Shown here: positions 1-8,714 of the stretch, piece after piece
Layout: every line of letters starts with the position of its first letter
Position numbering within the stretch: position 1 is the first letter of the stretch
NCBI RefSeq assembly: GCF_040822115.1
Contig: NZ_CP162004.1
Location: 2,666,001 to 2,730,000, forward strand
Source of the DNA: Flavobacterium sp. WC2421
Lineage (GTDB): Bacteria; Bacteroidota; Bacteroidia; Flavobacteriales; Flavobacteriaceae
DNA: 64,000 bases
Reading direction: 5' to 3'
Notes under the pieces: model-generated
Told to the model about the DNA's origin: nothing
Seen by the model: the letters and a program-made list of their open reading frames with translations, nothing else
Databases searched by the model: none
Translations under genes and position numbers: made by a program

Positions 1-2
1 CT

Positions 3-599
3 TGGTTTGCGGGTAGCGAAGCTGGTTCAGCAATTGCCGATGTTTTATTTGGTGATGTAAATCCTTCGGGTAAATTATCAGCAACATTTCCTAGAAGTGT
101 AGGACAAGTGCCTATTTATTACAATCAAAAAAATACAGGAAGACCTCTTGGTAATAAAGAAGGAAAGTTTGAAAAATTCAGATCAAATTATATTGATGAA
201 AGAAACGAACCTTTATATCCTTTTGGTTTTGGATTGAGTTATACCACATTTAAATATTCAAATTTAAAAATCTCATCGGAGAAAATGAACGTCAATGATA
301 CGGTAAAAGTAAGTGTTGACGTTACTAATGACGGAAATTACGATGGAAAAGAAGTAGTTCAATTGTACATTAGAGATTTAGTGGGTTCAGTTACCAGACC
401 CATAAAAGAGTTAAAAGGATTTCAAAAAATATTCCTTAAAAAAGGAGAAACACAAATAGTGACTTTTGAAATATCAGAAGAAACATTAAAATTTTATAAT
501 TCCGAATTGCAATTTGCTGCTGAGCCGGGTGCTTTTGAGGCTTTTGTAGGTACAAATTCTGATACGGATATGAAAGTTGTTTTTGAGTTGAATAAATAG
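3..599 (+). CDS. bglX: GH3 beta-glucosidase, C-terminal part (5' end outside window)
   Basis: This is the C-terminal third of a family 3 glycoside hydrolase, an exo-acting enzyme that removes beta-linked glucose (or xylose) from oligosaccharide ends, normally in the periplasm. The frame is open from base 3 and reads the BglX-type run GSAIADVLFGDVNPSGKL followed by TFPRSVGQVP and a YYNQKNTGRP-like stretch. The last 90 or so residues form the fibronectin-III-like domain (FGFGLSYTTFKY, then DVTNDGNYDGKEVVQLYI). An internal GTG at 108 is not a credible start because homology continues upstream of it. The N-terminal catalytic barrel with the nucleophile Asp is off the window. A terminator follows at 623. 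The neighbouring GH97 enzyme suggests a shared role in glucan breakdown. The family is certain; the exact substrate is not. Confidence 0.93.
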   Translation, partial: WFAGSEAGSAIADVLFGDVNPSGKLSATFPRSVGQVPIYYNQKNTGRPLGNKEGKFEKFRSNYIDERNEPLYPFGFGLSYTTFKYSNLKISSEKMNVNDTVKVSVDVTNDGNYDGKEVVQLYIRDLVGSVTRPIKELKGFQKIFLKKGETQIVTFEISEETLKFYNSELQFAAEPGAFEAFVGTNSDTDMKVVFELNK

Positions 600-622
600 T
601 TTGGTTTTTATTTTACTTGGTT

Positions 623-655
623 TACCCTTCAGTTTAAGTACTGGAGGGTTTTTTT
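623..655 (+). terminator. Rho-independent terminator after GH3 gene
   Basis: ACCCTTCAG pairs with CTGGAGGGT (one G-T pair) around an 8-nt loop and is followed by seven T. It lies 24 bases past the GH3 stop codon. Confidence 0.75.
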
Positions 656-732
656 ATGTAAAATTGTATGCTACTATCTGTTACTTATAAGGTAAGAATT
701 TGCTATTTTAGCAATTCTAAAAACGTTACTAA

Positions 733-2829
733 ATGAAATACTATTTCTCTTTTTTCCTTCTGTTTGCGATGAGTTTACTTCACGCACAAAGTATTCAATC
801 TCCTTCCAATAAAATAACTTTAAATTTTAAACTTGCTGGAAATGGACAACCTGCTTACTCCGTTAATTATAAAAATAAGACAGTTATTCTTGAAAGTATT
901 CTTGGAATAAAATTAAAAGAAAAACCAGCTTTAGACGCTAATTTTGAAATTACAACATCTACAAAAGCAACATTCAATGAGACTTGGCAACCCGTTTTAG
1001 GAGAACAAGCCAATATCGTTAATCATTACAACGAACTTACAATAGCACTAACTCAAAAAGGAACCAATGTAAAAATGAATATCATTTTTCGAGTTTTTGA
1101 TGAAGGAGTCGCTTTTAGATATGATTTTCCAAGACAAAAAGAATTGAATTATTTCATCATTTCTGATGAAGAAACACAGTTTAATTTAACTGACGACAAT
1201 AAAGTTTTTTGGATTCCTGGCGATTTTGACAGTAATGAATACGAATATAATGAAACCAAATTATCTGAAATTGATAATACCAAAATTAATATGAATAATG
1301 GAATTGGTGTAAAATCTATTCCAGGGAAATATATGGTTCAAACGCCATTGATGATGAAATCTCCGGCAGGATTATATCTCAATATTTTTGAAGCAGCAGT
1401 AGTGAATTATCCTGTGATGCATTTAAATGTGGGTGTAAACAATTATAAATTAACATCTCAATTAGTTCCTAATGCGATTGGAGATAAAGCCTATTTACAA
1501 ACGCCATGTGTATCGCCTTGGAGAACGATTATGGTGAGTGACGATGCAAGAGATATTGTGAGTTCCAAAATGATTTTAAACTTAAACGAGCCTTCAAAAA
1601 TTGAAGATACTTCATGGATCAAACCAATGAAATATGTTGGAATTTGGTGGGAAATGCATGTTGGTAAATCAACTTGGGATTATGCAGGTTCTCAAAATGC
1701 TACTAATTTTGCCGATGCTCCCAAAGCGTCAGGAAAACATGGAGCGACTACTGAAAATACAAAAAGATATATTGATTTTGCTGCTAAAAACGGTTTTGAT
1801 GGCGTTCTGGTAGAAGGATGGAATGTAGGTTGGGAAGATTGGAATGGAAACTGGAAAGAGGAAGTTTTTGATTTCACTACGCCTTATCCCGATTTTGATA
1901 TAGCTGCTATTTCGGCTTACGCCAAATCAAAAAACGTGAAAATGATTATGCACAATGAAACTTCGGGTTCTGTTGCTAATTTTGAGCGTCATTTAGATCG
2001 TAATTTTGAGAACATGGTGAAATACGGTTATCCAGCGACCAAAACGGGTTATGTGGGTAAAATTATTCCTCGCGGAGAATTTCACGACGGACAAACCATG
2101 GTGAATCATTTTAATTATGTTGCACGACGTGCTGCCGATTATAAATTAATGGTCAATTCACATGAATCATCACATCCTACAGGTTATGGTAGAACCTATC
2201 CTAATTATGTGGCTGCCGAAGCCGCTCGTGGAACGGAGTTCAATGCGTGGAGTATTGGAAATCCTCCAATGCATGAAACAATTTTACCATTTACAAGACT
2301 TCTAGGAGGTCCAATGGATTATACTCCAGGAATTTTTGAAATAAAAATGAGTTATTATGACAAAAATAAAACGGAACAAGTGCATACAACATTAGCAAAA
2401 CAATTGGCTTTGTATGTGACTATGTATTCTCCAATTCAAATGGCAGCCGATTTGCCAGAGAATTATGAAAAATATCCCGATGCTTTTCAGTTCATCAAAG
2501 ATGTCGCTGTAGATTGGGATGAAAGCAAATACCTTGAAGCAGAACCGGGTGATTATTTAACGGTAGTCAGAAAAGCAAAAGGGAAAGAATCATGGTTTCT
2601 AGGTGCAATTACTGATGAAAACGCTAGAAAATCAACAATTAAACTTGATTTCTTGACTCCAGGACAAAAATACAAAGCAACAATCTACGAAGACGCAAAA
2701 GATGCCGATTGGAAAAAAAATCCAATTGCTTACAAAATAAAAACAATGGAAGTTACGAGTAAATCTAATATCAATTTGAACTTGGCTCCAGGTGGAGGAA
2801 CTGCTATTAGTTTTGAACCAATAAAATAA
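733..2829 (+). CDS. Glycoside hydrolase family 97 (SusB-like alpha-glucosidase)
   Basis: Family 97 glycoside hydrolase of 698 aa with a signal peptide ending near LLHAQS. The order is an N-terminal beta-sandwich (about 20-285), a catalytic (beta/alpha)8 barrel (about 290-590) and a C-terminal beta domain. Three conserved Glu are visible: E409 in MHNETSG, E478 in NSHESSHPTG and E502 in RGTEFNA. Their spacing matches the residues I recall as Glu439, Glu508 and Glu532 of Bacteroides SusB, each offset by 30. This places the protein in the inverting, calcium-dependent alpha-glucosidase branch and not the retaining alpha-galactosidase branch, which uses an Asp nucleophile. It probably releases glucose from alpha-glucans in the periplasm. 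It follows a GH3 gene, but no SusC/SusD pair is in view. Substrate specificity is inferred. Confidence 0.94.
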   Translation: MKYYFSFFLLFAMSLLHAQSIQSPSNKITLNFKLAGNGQPAYSVNYKNKTVILESILGIKLKEKPALDANFEITTSTKATFNETWQPVLGEQANIVNHYNELTIALTQKGTNVKMNIIFRVFDEGVAFRYDFPRQKELNYFIISDEETQFNLTDDNKVFWIPGDFDSNEYEYNETKLSEIDNTKINMNNGIGVKSIPGKYMVQTPLMMKSPAGLYLNIFEAAVVNYPVMHLNVGVNNYKLTSQLVPNAIGDKAYLQTPCVSPWRTIMVSDDARDIVSSKMILNLNEPSKIEDTSWIKPMKYVGIWWEMHVGKSTWDYAGSQNATNFADAPKASGKHGATTENTKRYIDFAAKNGFDGVLVEGWNVGWEDWNGNWKEEVFDFTTPYPDFDIAAISAYAKSKNVKMIMHNETSGSVANFERHLDRNFENMVKYGYPATKTGYVGKIIPRGEFHDGQTMVNHFNYVARRAADYKLMVNSHESSHPTGYGRTYPNYVAAEAARGTEFNAWSIGNPPMHETILPFTRLLGGPMDYTPGIFEIKMSYYDKNKTEQVHTTLAKQLALYVTMYSPIQMAADLPENYEKYPDAFQFIKDVAVDWDESKYLEAEPGDYLTVVRKAKGKESWFLGAITDENARKSTIKLDFLTPGQKYKATIYEDAKDADWKKNPIAYKIKTMEVTSKSNINLNLAPGGGTAISFEPIK

Positions 2830-2903
2830 AAAAAAACCTGCAATATTTAAAGTAATCAGGATTTTAAAATGCGGAACCTATTTTGAAATTAACTTAACTA
2901 TTT

Positions 2904-4283
2904 ATGAAAAAAACAACTTTATTAGCGCTATTATTAATTGGAAGTTCGGCTCTATATGCTCAAAAAACGGATGAACAAGTTCTAAAAGAAATTTACAAAT
3001 CAGCATTAACAAATTCTACATGTTATTCTTGGTTGGATCATTTGTCTAACTCAATTGGTTCCCGTTTATCAGGATCTGCAAATGCTGAGAAAGCAGTTTT
3101 GTATACTAAAGGGGAAATGGAAAAAATAGGTTTTGACAAAGTCTATTTGCAAGAAGTAATGGTCCCTAAATGGGTAAGAGGCGAAAAAGAAACCGCTTAT
3201 ATTTTAGATAATAAAACAAAAACTACGGTGCCTATTTGTGCTTTGGGTGGTTCTATAGCTACTGCTTCAAATGGACTAACTGCAGAAGTGATTGAAGTAC
3301 ATTCTTTGGAAGAATTAAAAACATTGGGAACAGAAAAAATAAAGGGCAAAATTGTATTTTTCAACAGACCCATGGATAACGAACAAATAGAATCGTTTCA
3401 TGCGTATTCTGGTGCTGTAGATCAAAGGTACGCGGGAGCTAAAGAGGCTTCAAATTTTGGTGCTGTTGGAACCATCGTACGCTCCATGAATTTGAGATTA
3501 GATGATTTTCCACATACAGGAGCTCAGAGTTATGGTGATATTCCAAAAGCGCAATACATTCCAACCGCTGCAATAAGTACAAATGGAGCTGAATTATTAA
3601 GCAAAACACTGAAGAATAACCCAAAACTACAATTTCACTTTAAACAATCTTGTAAGCAGTATGATGATGTTTTGTCGTATAATGTAGTAGGAGAAATTAC
3701 CGGTATGGAGCATCCAGAAAACATTATGGTTGTTGGAGGTCATTTAGATTCTTGGGATTTAGCTGACGGTTCTCATGATGATGGAGCAGGAGTAGTGCAA
3801 AGTATGGAAGTGATGAATATTTTTAAAAATCTAGGATATAAACCAAAAAACACGATGCGTGTTGTTCTTTTCATGAATGAAGAAAATGGTTTACGAGGAG
3901 GAAATAAATATGAAGAATTAGCTCAGAAAAACAAAGAAAACCACATATTTGCTTTAGAAAGTGATTCTGGAGGATTTAGCCCAAGAGGTTTTTCATTAGA
4001 ATGTGATGCCGTAAATTTTAAAAAAATCGCCAGTTTCACTACTTTATTCGAACCATACTTAATTCATAGTTTTGTAGAAGGACATAGTGGATCTGACATT
4101 GGTCCATTAACTTCTAAAAAAATAGTAAAAGCAGGTTTAAAACCAGACTCACAACGTTATTTTGATTACCATCATGCAGCAAATGATAAATTTGATGCAG
4201 TAGATAAAAGAGAATTGGAATTGGGAGCAGCAACAATGGCCTCTTTGATTTATTTAGTAGATCAAAATGGAATTGTAGAATAA
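2904..4283 (+). CDS. Secreted M28 family zinc peptidase
   Basis: Metallopeptidase of family M28 (aminopeptidase / PSMA-like), 459 aa, with a signal peptide ending at LYAQ. A PA (protease-associated) domain is likely at about 120-240, inserted before the catalytic core. Zinc-site motifs seen are GGHLDSWD (H280), SHDDGAG (D292), MNEENG (E326/E327), ESDSGG (D354) and YHHAAND near the C-terminus. This is the H-D-E-D-H ligand set of co-catalytic two-zinc M28 enzymes. It would release N-terminal amino acids from peptides in the periplasm or outside the cell. It lies 74 bases after GH97 with no clear terminator between, so co-transcription is possible. The exact peptide preference cannot be told. 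Confidence 0.93.
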   Translation: MKKTTLLALLLIGSSALYAQKTDEQVLKEIYKSALTNSTCYSWLDHLSNSIGSRLSGSANAEKAVLYTKGEMEKIGFDKVYLQEVMVPKWVRGEKETAYILDNKTKTTVPICALGGSIATASNGLTAEVIEVHSLEELKTLGTEKIKGKIVFFNRPMDNEQIESFHAYSGAVDQRYAGAKEASNFGAVGTIVRSMNLRLDDFPHTGAQSYGDIPKAQYIPTAAISTNGAELLSKTLKNNPKLQFHFKQSCKQYDDVLSYNVVGEITGMEHPENIMVVGGHLDSWDLADGSHDDGAGVVQSMEVMNIFKNLGYKPKNTMRVVLFMNEENGLRGGNKYEELAQKNKENHIFALESDSGGFSPRGFSLECDAVNFKKIASFTTLFEPYLIHSFVEGHSGSDIGPLTSKKIVKAGLKPDSQRYFDYHHAANDKFDAVDKRELELGAATMASLIYLVDQNGIVE

Positions 4284-4304
4284 TTAAAATTGTAATACTA
4301 TTAA

Positions 4305-4334
4305 AAACCACAAGTTGATTCTTGTGGTTTTTTT
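4305..4334. terminator. Bidirectional terminator between convergent genes
   Basis: AAACCACAAG and CTTGTGGTTT form a perfect 10-bp stem with a 6-nt loop. There is a T run on the plus side and an A run on the other, between the M28 peptidase (+) and the AI-2E permease (-). Confidence 0.8.
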
Positions 4335-4349
4335 ATGTTTTAAAATAAA

Positions 4350-5438
4350 TTAAGTTTTTTCTTTTTTGTGAATGCCATCCCCTAATAAAATAGAGAGAGT
4401 TTTTAGGCTCTCAGTACGTTCAGCAATTAGTTTTATTATACTGATGAACGGAATAAACAAAATCATTCCCGCAGCGCCCCATAAAATGCCACCAGCTGTA
4501 ATCATTATAATGATAACAAGTGTATTTATTTTTAAACGGCTGCCTACGGCAAAAGGGAATATTACATAGGCTTCCAAAATTTGAACTATCGAAAAAACAA
4601 GAATAACACCTAATGGATACCAAATAGAGTTAAAGGTAATCCATGAAATCGCTATTGGTAATAGTGACGAAATCATTATGCCGATATAGGGGATAAAAGT
4701 AAGAATAGAGGCTATGAAACCAAACACGAAAGGGTGAGGGATTCCAATAATTGCAAGCCCAATACTGTTTAAAAGCCCAACGATTAGATAAACTAATGCC
4801 ATTCCTTTTATAAAATTATAGTAAGCATTGATGGTTTCAACTAGGACTTCATGAACAGTTTCTTTTTTGTCAGATGGAAAAATTTGGTATAATACTTCAG
4901 CTAACATGCTACGATGATATAGAATAAGGGCTGAAAAAACGGGTATTATTAAAATAAAAAAAGCATACCCTGATAAGGAATATAAAATAGTTTTGAATGC
5001 TGAAAAAGTTTCTGATCCAGAATTATTTATTGCGTTTTTAAAAAAAATAGTCTGTTCTTCTGTAGTGATGCCGAAATGTTCAGAGGTGTAAACACTAACT
5101 TGAGCTAATGCTTCTAGTAACTTTATTTTAAACGGCTCCCATTCGGTTAAAAATTCATTTATTTGTAAAAAAAGCAGGTATAAAATGCCACTGCTTATAA
5201 AGAGCACCATAAAGATTGCGATTAGGATAGCAATCGTTTGACTCATTCCCTTATGTTCCATCCATTTACAAACGGGATAAAGAATGAAACTAATCAATAA
5301 TGAAAAACTAAGGGGAATGAATAGTGTTTTACCAAAATAAAGAATAACACAAACGAGTACAACGGATTGTAATATCTTGGTTGTAGAAAATTTCCAACTG
5401 GTAGATCCTGTATTTGGTATTTTTGGAATTAGTATCAT
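4350..5438 (-). CDS. AI-2E family (PerM/TqsA) membrane transporter
   Basis: Polytopic inner-membrane protein of 362 aa, the usual length for the AI-2E transporter (UPF0118) family. About seven to eight hydrophobic segments are visible, with the family architecture: a TM pair near residues 28-65, another at 72-92, a soluble middle part (about 95-150), then clustered C-terminal helices including the GIPHPFVFGFIASILTFIPY region. Members export or exchange small molecules: TqsA was tied to autoinducer-2, and others act as Na+/H+ antiporters. The name should therefore not be read as proof of AI-2 transport. No luxS or quorum gene is nearby. It is a single gene, converging on the M28 peptidase. Confidence 0.9.
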   Translation of the reverse strand: MILIPKIPNTGSTSWKFSTTKILQSVVLVCVILYFGKTLFIPLSFSLLISFILYPVCKWMEHKGMSQTIAILIAIFMVLFISSGILYLLFLQINEFLTEWEPFKIKLLEALAQVSVYTSEHFGITTEEQTIFFKNAINNSGSETFSAFKTILYSLSGYAFFILIIPVFSALILYHRSMLAEVLYQIFPSDKKETVHEVLVETINAYYNFIKGMALVYLIVGLLNSIGLAIIGIPHPFVFGFIASILTFIPYIGIMISSLLPIAISWITFNSIWYPLGVILVFSIVQILEAYVIFPFAVGSRLKINTLVIIIMITAGGILWGAAGMILFIPFISIIKLIAERTESLKTLSILLGDGIHKKEKT

Positions 5439-5524
5439 AAAAACACTTGAATTTTAAAGTTAGAGTTTCTTTTTTCACACAATTCCGTTTTTATAATTAC
5501 TAAGAATAGTACAATATACTGCTA

Positions 5525-6625
5525 TTAATTAGGAAAAGTTATAATAAATTTGGCTCCTTCATCTATTTTACTTTCTAAAGCGATATGACCACCTAGACTT
5601 GTTATATGGTTGTAAACTAAATATAATCCTATACCATTACTGTCAAGATTTGTATGAAATTTTTGGTGCAAGCCAAAAATCTTATCTTTTACTTTATCCA
5701 TGTCAAAACCTATTCCATTATCTGTAATAATCAATTGTTTTACTCCATTGTCTAAATTAGAAGAGATAGTAATAACTGGTGATTTATCTCTTTTACCATA
5801 TTTTATAGAGTTGGTAATTAAGTTCAAAAAAATGCTTTTTAAATAGGCTTTATTAAAATTAACTGTTTCAAAATTTGAAAAATCAATATTTATTAATGTC
5901 AATGAATTTTGAATTAATGAATTAATGGAAAGCAGTACTTCTTGTAAAGAGTCATTTAAATTTATTTTTTCAATTTTGGCAATGAGATCATTTTTTTTGT
6001 CCAAAATTTTAACATAATCATTTAGGGTATTTTTTAACCCATCGGATGTTGTTTTTAGTATTGAAATTAATTCAAGTGTTTCGGAATCTGTTATTTGTGA
6101 AGTATCCAAAAGTTCAAAAACGGAAAGTAAATTATTTACAGGTGATCTTAAATCATGCGCAGAGGTATAAGTAAGCTGTTTGTAATCTTCATTGATTTTT
6201 GTTAGTTCTGCAATATGGAGGTTTCGTTCATGTTCAATTTCTTTTTTGTAAGTTATGTTTTTTGCTATTGCATAAACTAATTGATCATGGTCTATAGGTA
6301 AAGACGTCCATAACAACCAAACGATTGTCCCATTTTTAGTTAAATACCTGTTTTCAAAATTGAATAATGGAATTTTCTTTTTTAGCTCATTTCGAGCCGA
6401 TTCAGTACTGTTTTTGTCATCAGTGTATACAAAATCATTAATAGGTCTTGACAGTAATTCTTCTTCAGTATATCCTAGTAATTTAGAAACGGCAGGGTTT
6501 ATCCTCTTAAAAAAACCATCATAACCAGCGACACATAATAAATCAGGAGACGTATCGAAAAAAATCTCAAAATTTTTGAATGTTTCTGGGTCATGATTTA
6601 CCGCTTTTCCTTCAGCTCGTATCAT
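5525..6625 (-). CDS. PAS-domain sensor histidine kinase
   Basis: Soluble histidine kinase of 366 aa without a transmembrane segment. A PAS domain with a PAC motif occupies about 15-130 (PDLLCVAGYDGFFKRINPA; NRYLTKNGTIVWLLW). The HisKA dimerisation helix follows with phospho-acceptor H157 in SAHDLRSPVNN. The C-terminal ATPase domain has an N box (NLITNSIKYGK), G1 (ITDNGIGFD) and G2 (SNGIGLYLV). No response regulator lies next to it; the only one in the window is the LytTR protein 24 kb away. It is transcribed alone. The signal is unknown, but a cytoplasmic PAS suggests redox, light or a small ligand. Confidence 0.93.
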   Translation of the reverse strand: MIRAEGKAVNHDPETFKNFEIFFDTSPDLLCVAGYDGFFKRINPAVSKLLGYTEEELLSRPINDFVYTDDKNSTESARNELKKKIPLFNFENRYLTKNGTIVWLLWTSLPIDHDQLVYAIAKNITYKKEIEHERNLHIAELTKINEDYKQLTYTSAHDLRSPVNNLLSVFELLDTSQITDSETLELISILKTTSDGLKNTLNDYVKILDKKNDLIAKIEKINLNDSLQEVLLSINSLIQNSLTLINIDFSNFETVNFNKAYLKSIFLNLITNSIKYGKRDKSPVITISSNLDNGVKQLIITDNGIGFDMDKVKDKIFGLHQKFHTNLDSNGIGLYLVYNHITSLGGHIALESKIDEGAKFIITFPN

Positions 6626-6794
6626 TTGTTTAATTTTTTATTTTACTGAATTTTATAAATTAAAACTAAAACCATCTTTTAATATTACTAAAGTAACAAT
6701 TATAAATTAAATAGCACCCAATTTATGAGCCAAAACTATTATAAAATAAGGGTTTTTGCTTATTTTAGAGTATAAATACCTATAGATTTAAAAT
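6626..6794. other. Intergenic region upstream of histidine kinase
   Basis: AT-rich spacer between the kinase start and the kdsA-operon terminator. On the minus strand a TAGTTTTG (-7-like) motif lies at 6731-6738, about 105 bases before the kinase start, without a clear -33 TTG. Nothing else stands out. Confidence 0.3.
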
Positions 6795-6833
6795 AAAAAA
6801 GGAGATTGTTAGAATTAACAATCTCCTTTTTTT
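6795..6833 (-). terminator. Terminator of the kdsA-beta-barrel unit
   Basis: A 16-bp perfect stem (AAAAAAGGAGATTGTT and its complement) with a 6-nt loop ends in T runs on both strands. It lies 18 bases past the stop of the beta-barrel gene. Confidence 0.85.
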
Positions 6834-6850
6834 AAGCTAAACAACTTTAA

Positions 6851-7696
6851 TTATATTTTAAAAATCCCTCCAAAAGCAATTAGTCTTTGAAAAAAGAAAA
6901 AGTCTTGTGAAGCACGATCTTCGGCACTTTGTGTTGTACGAATATCTTGCATATTTATATAACCACCTTTTAATTCTCCCTGAACATAAAAATGTTTGAA
7001 AAAAGTGACATTTAAACCTGCTTTCAATGAAGTTCCATATCCTGAAACATGAAAATCATCGTGGCGTTCTTTACCTAATAGTGTTGTATTCGTTTTGGGA
7101 TATAATAAACCTAAACCAACACCTTCAGTTAAATTTACTTGGATTTTATCAGTATTCCCTATTTTAAATAATGATGAAATATCATCATGTCTTGAAAATT
7201 CAGTGTTCACATAATTCAAACCATCTGTATGTTCATACATCAAGAATTTTTCAGTCATTACTGTTGGAGTATTGTTGTACGTCCCATCAAACTCTGATCC
7301 AGTTGCGATTGTTCCAGTCACATTTACGGTTTGATCTTGTGTCATAACATACTTCATATGGTCCACACCAAGAGCAATGCTATAATGGTCATTAATGAAA
7401 TACCCCATTCTGAAATTCGTTTGAGGAATAGTCATTCTTGTAGGATTTATATAGTCCACATGCCATCCTTTTGGTTTGTCATGTGCAGTCATGTTATCCA
7501 AAGTAAAATTGTAATCTTTACCACGAAAATTCACATCCGATTTGGTGTAGCTTTCTCTATTTCCTCCCCATGACACAAAGAATTTTCCTTTGTTGTGAGC
7601 AGTATATTTATCTTGTATTTTAATTTCTTCTTGAGCGTTTGCTATATTACAAAGGCATAAAGCTAAGAATGCTGTATATAAAAATATCTTTTTCAA
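6851..7696 (-). CDS. Outer-membrane beta-barrel-like protein, function unknown
   Basis: Protein of 281 aa with a clear signal peptide (cleavage near NIANAQ). The mature part is rich in alternating aromatic/polar strands typical of an outer-membrane barrel: NFRMGYFINDHYSIALGVDH, a glycine-rich VGLGLLYP segment, SLKAGLNVTFFKHFYVQGEL, and a final strand ending LIAFGGIFKI. It starts 17 bases after the kdsA stop, so it is probably co-transcribed with the Kdo (LPS sugar) gene. An envelope role fits that context. No catalytic signature is visible. I do not recognise a named family. Confidence 0.75.
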   Translation of the reverse strand: MKKIFLYTAFLALCLCNIANAQEEIKIQDKYTAHNKGKFFVSWGGNRESYTKSDVNFRGKDYNFTLDNMTAHDKPKGWHVDYINPTRMTIPQTNFRMGYFINDHYSIALGVDHMKYVMTQDQTVNVTGTIATGSEFDGTYNNTPTVMTEKFLMYEHTDGLNYVNTEFSRHDDISSLFKIGNTDKIQVNLTEGVGLGLLYPKTNTTLLGKERHDDFHVSGYGTSLKAGLNVTFFKHFYVQGELKGGYINMQDIRTTQSAEDRASQDFFFFQRLIAFGGIFKI

Positions 7697-7713
7697 TGCG
7701 TGTATTATAAAAA

Positions 7714-8532
7714 TTAAAATTTATTAACCGTTTGTCTAATAGCGACTAACTTGGTCATTAAAGCTTCAAAATAATCTAAATGTAACATGTTAGCACCATC
7801 ACTTTTTGCATTTGCTGGATCAAAATGAGTTTCAATAAAAATACCATCTACACCTACAGCAATTCCTGCTTTGGCAATCGTTTCAATCATGTCTGGTCTT
7901 CCACCAGTTACACCAGCAGTTTGATTGGGTTGTTGTAAAGAATGTGTTACATCTAGTACTGTCGAAGCATAATGTTGCATAGTAGGAATTCCTCTAAAAT
8001 CAACAATCATGTCTTGGTAGCCAAACATAGTTCCACGATCTGTAACCATTACGTTCTCATTATTGCAATCCAATACTTTTTGTACTGCATGTTTCATGCT
8101 TTCTGGACTCATGAATTGTCCTTTTTTCAAGTTGACTACTTTACCAGTATTGGCAGCAGCCACAACTAAATCCGTTTGACGTACTAAAAAAGCTGGGATT
8201 TGTAAAATATCTACATACTGAGCTGCCATTGCCGCATCCTCATTTGTATGAATATCAGTCACAGTTGGAACTCCAAAAGTTTCCGAAACTTTTCTTAAAA
8301 TTTTTAAAGCTTTTTCATCACCAATTCCTGAAAAACTATCAATTCTAGAGCGATTTGCTTTCTTAAAGGATCCTTTAAAAACATAAGGAATTTGTAATTT
8401 ATCAGTAATACCAATCAATTTTTCAGCAATTCTCATTGCCATTTCTTCACCTTCAATGGCGCAAGGACCAGCTAATAAAAAGAAATTTCCGCTGTCAGTA
8501 TGTTTAATTTGTGGGATATGTTGTATGTTCAT
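7714..8532 (-). CDS. kdsA: 3-deoxy-8-phosphooctulonate synthase (KdsA)
   Basis: Condenses phosphoenolpyruvate and D-arabinose 5-phosphate to Kdo 8-phosphate, the first committed step to the Kdo sugar of lipopolysaccharide, in the cytoplasm. The length of 272 aa is typical. Signatures seen are LLAGPCAIEG (19-28), GSFKKANRSR for PEP/phosphate binding, DIHTNEDA, DRGTMFGY, DFRGIPTM and DGIFIETHFDPANAKSDG. The gene leads a minus-strand unit with the beta-barrel gene. A TACCTTTG -7-like box lies 23 bases upstream. The repeat element at 8623-8710 separates it from the small lipoprotein gene upstream. Confidence 0.98.
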   Translation of the reverse strand: MNIQHIPQIKHTDSGNFFLLAGPCAIEGEEMAMRIAEKLIGITDKLQIPYVFKGSFKKANRSRIDSFSGIGDEKALKILRKVSETFGVPTVTDIHTNEDAAMAAQYVDILQIPAFLVRQTDLVVAAANTGKVVNLKKGQFMSPESMKHAVQKVLDCNNENVMVTDRGTMFGYQDMIVDFRGIPTMQHYASTVLDVTHSLQQPNQTAGVTGGRPDMIETIAKAGIAVGVDGIFIETHFDPANAKSDGANMLHLDYFEALMTKLVAIRQTVNKF

Positions 8533-8554
8533 TTGAGTATGATTTTTTAAAGTG

Positions 8555-8562
8555 CAAAGGTA
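8555..8562 (-). promoter_or_regulatory. Putative -7 box of kdsA
   Basis: TACCTTTG on the minus strand fits the Bacteroidetes TAnnTTTG -7 consensus and sits 23 bases before the kdsA start. No good -33 TTG is seen at 17-23 bases. Confidence 0.5.
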
Positions 8563-8622
8563 GTTATGATTTACGATTTAGTCTTTACTTATTAACATTT
8601 TTTATAGAGAATAATAGTATGT

Positions 8623-8710
8623 TTTGGAGCTATTTCCTGCTATACGCTTGTATCTTCTTGTTTTTAAAGAAAAAACAAGAAGGATACCGCTTCTATCAGG
8701 GCTAGGGGAG
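8623..8710. repeat. Dispersed hairpin element, copy 1 (88 bases)
   Basis: It starts TTTGGAGC and contains TTCCTGCTATACGCTT (8634-8649). The centre is a hairpin at 8650-8687 (GTATCTTCTTGTTTTT against AAAAACAAGAAGGATAC, one bulge). The end is ACCGCTTCTATCAGGGCTAG followed by GGGAG. Copy 2 at 41863-41996 shares the flanks but has a different hairpin. An open frame that crosses this stretch on the plus strand is not a gene. Confidence 0.75.
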
Positions 8711-8714
8711 TTGT

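Noticed and set aside
732-2829. GH3-GH97 group as a classical polysaccharide utilisation locus
   Set aside because: No SusC/SusD pair is visible in the window. The TonB-dependent receptor at 32 kb is Oar-like and lacks a SusD neighbour. Upstream genes lie outside the window.
4350-5438. AI-2E transporter as evidence of AI-2 quorum sensing
   Set aside because: The family name is misleading. No luxS, lsr or regulator gene is nearby, and many members transport other things.
8511-8705. Plus-strand open frame of 64 codons crossing the kdsA promoter
   Set aside because: It overlaps the kdsA 5' end and the hairpin element, and its translation is low-complexity hydrophobic sequence dictated by the repeat.
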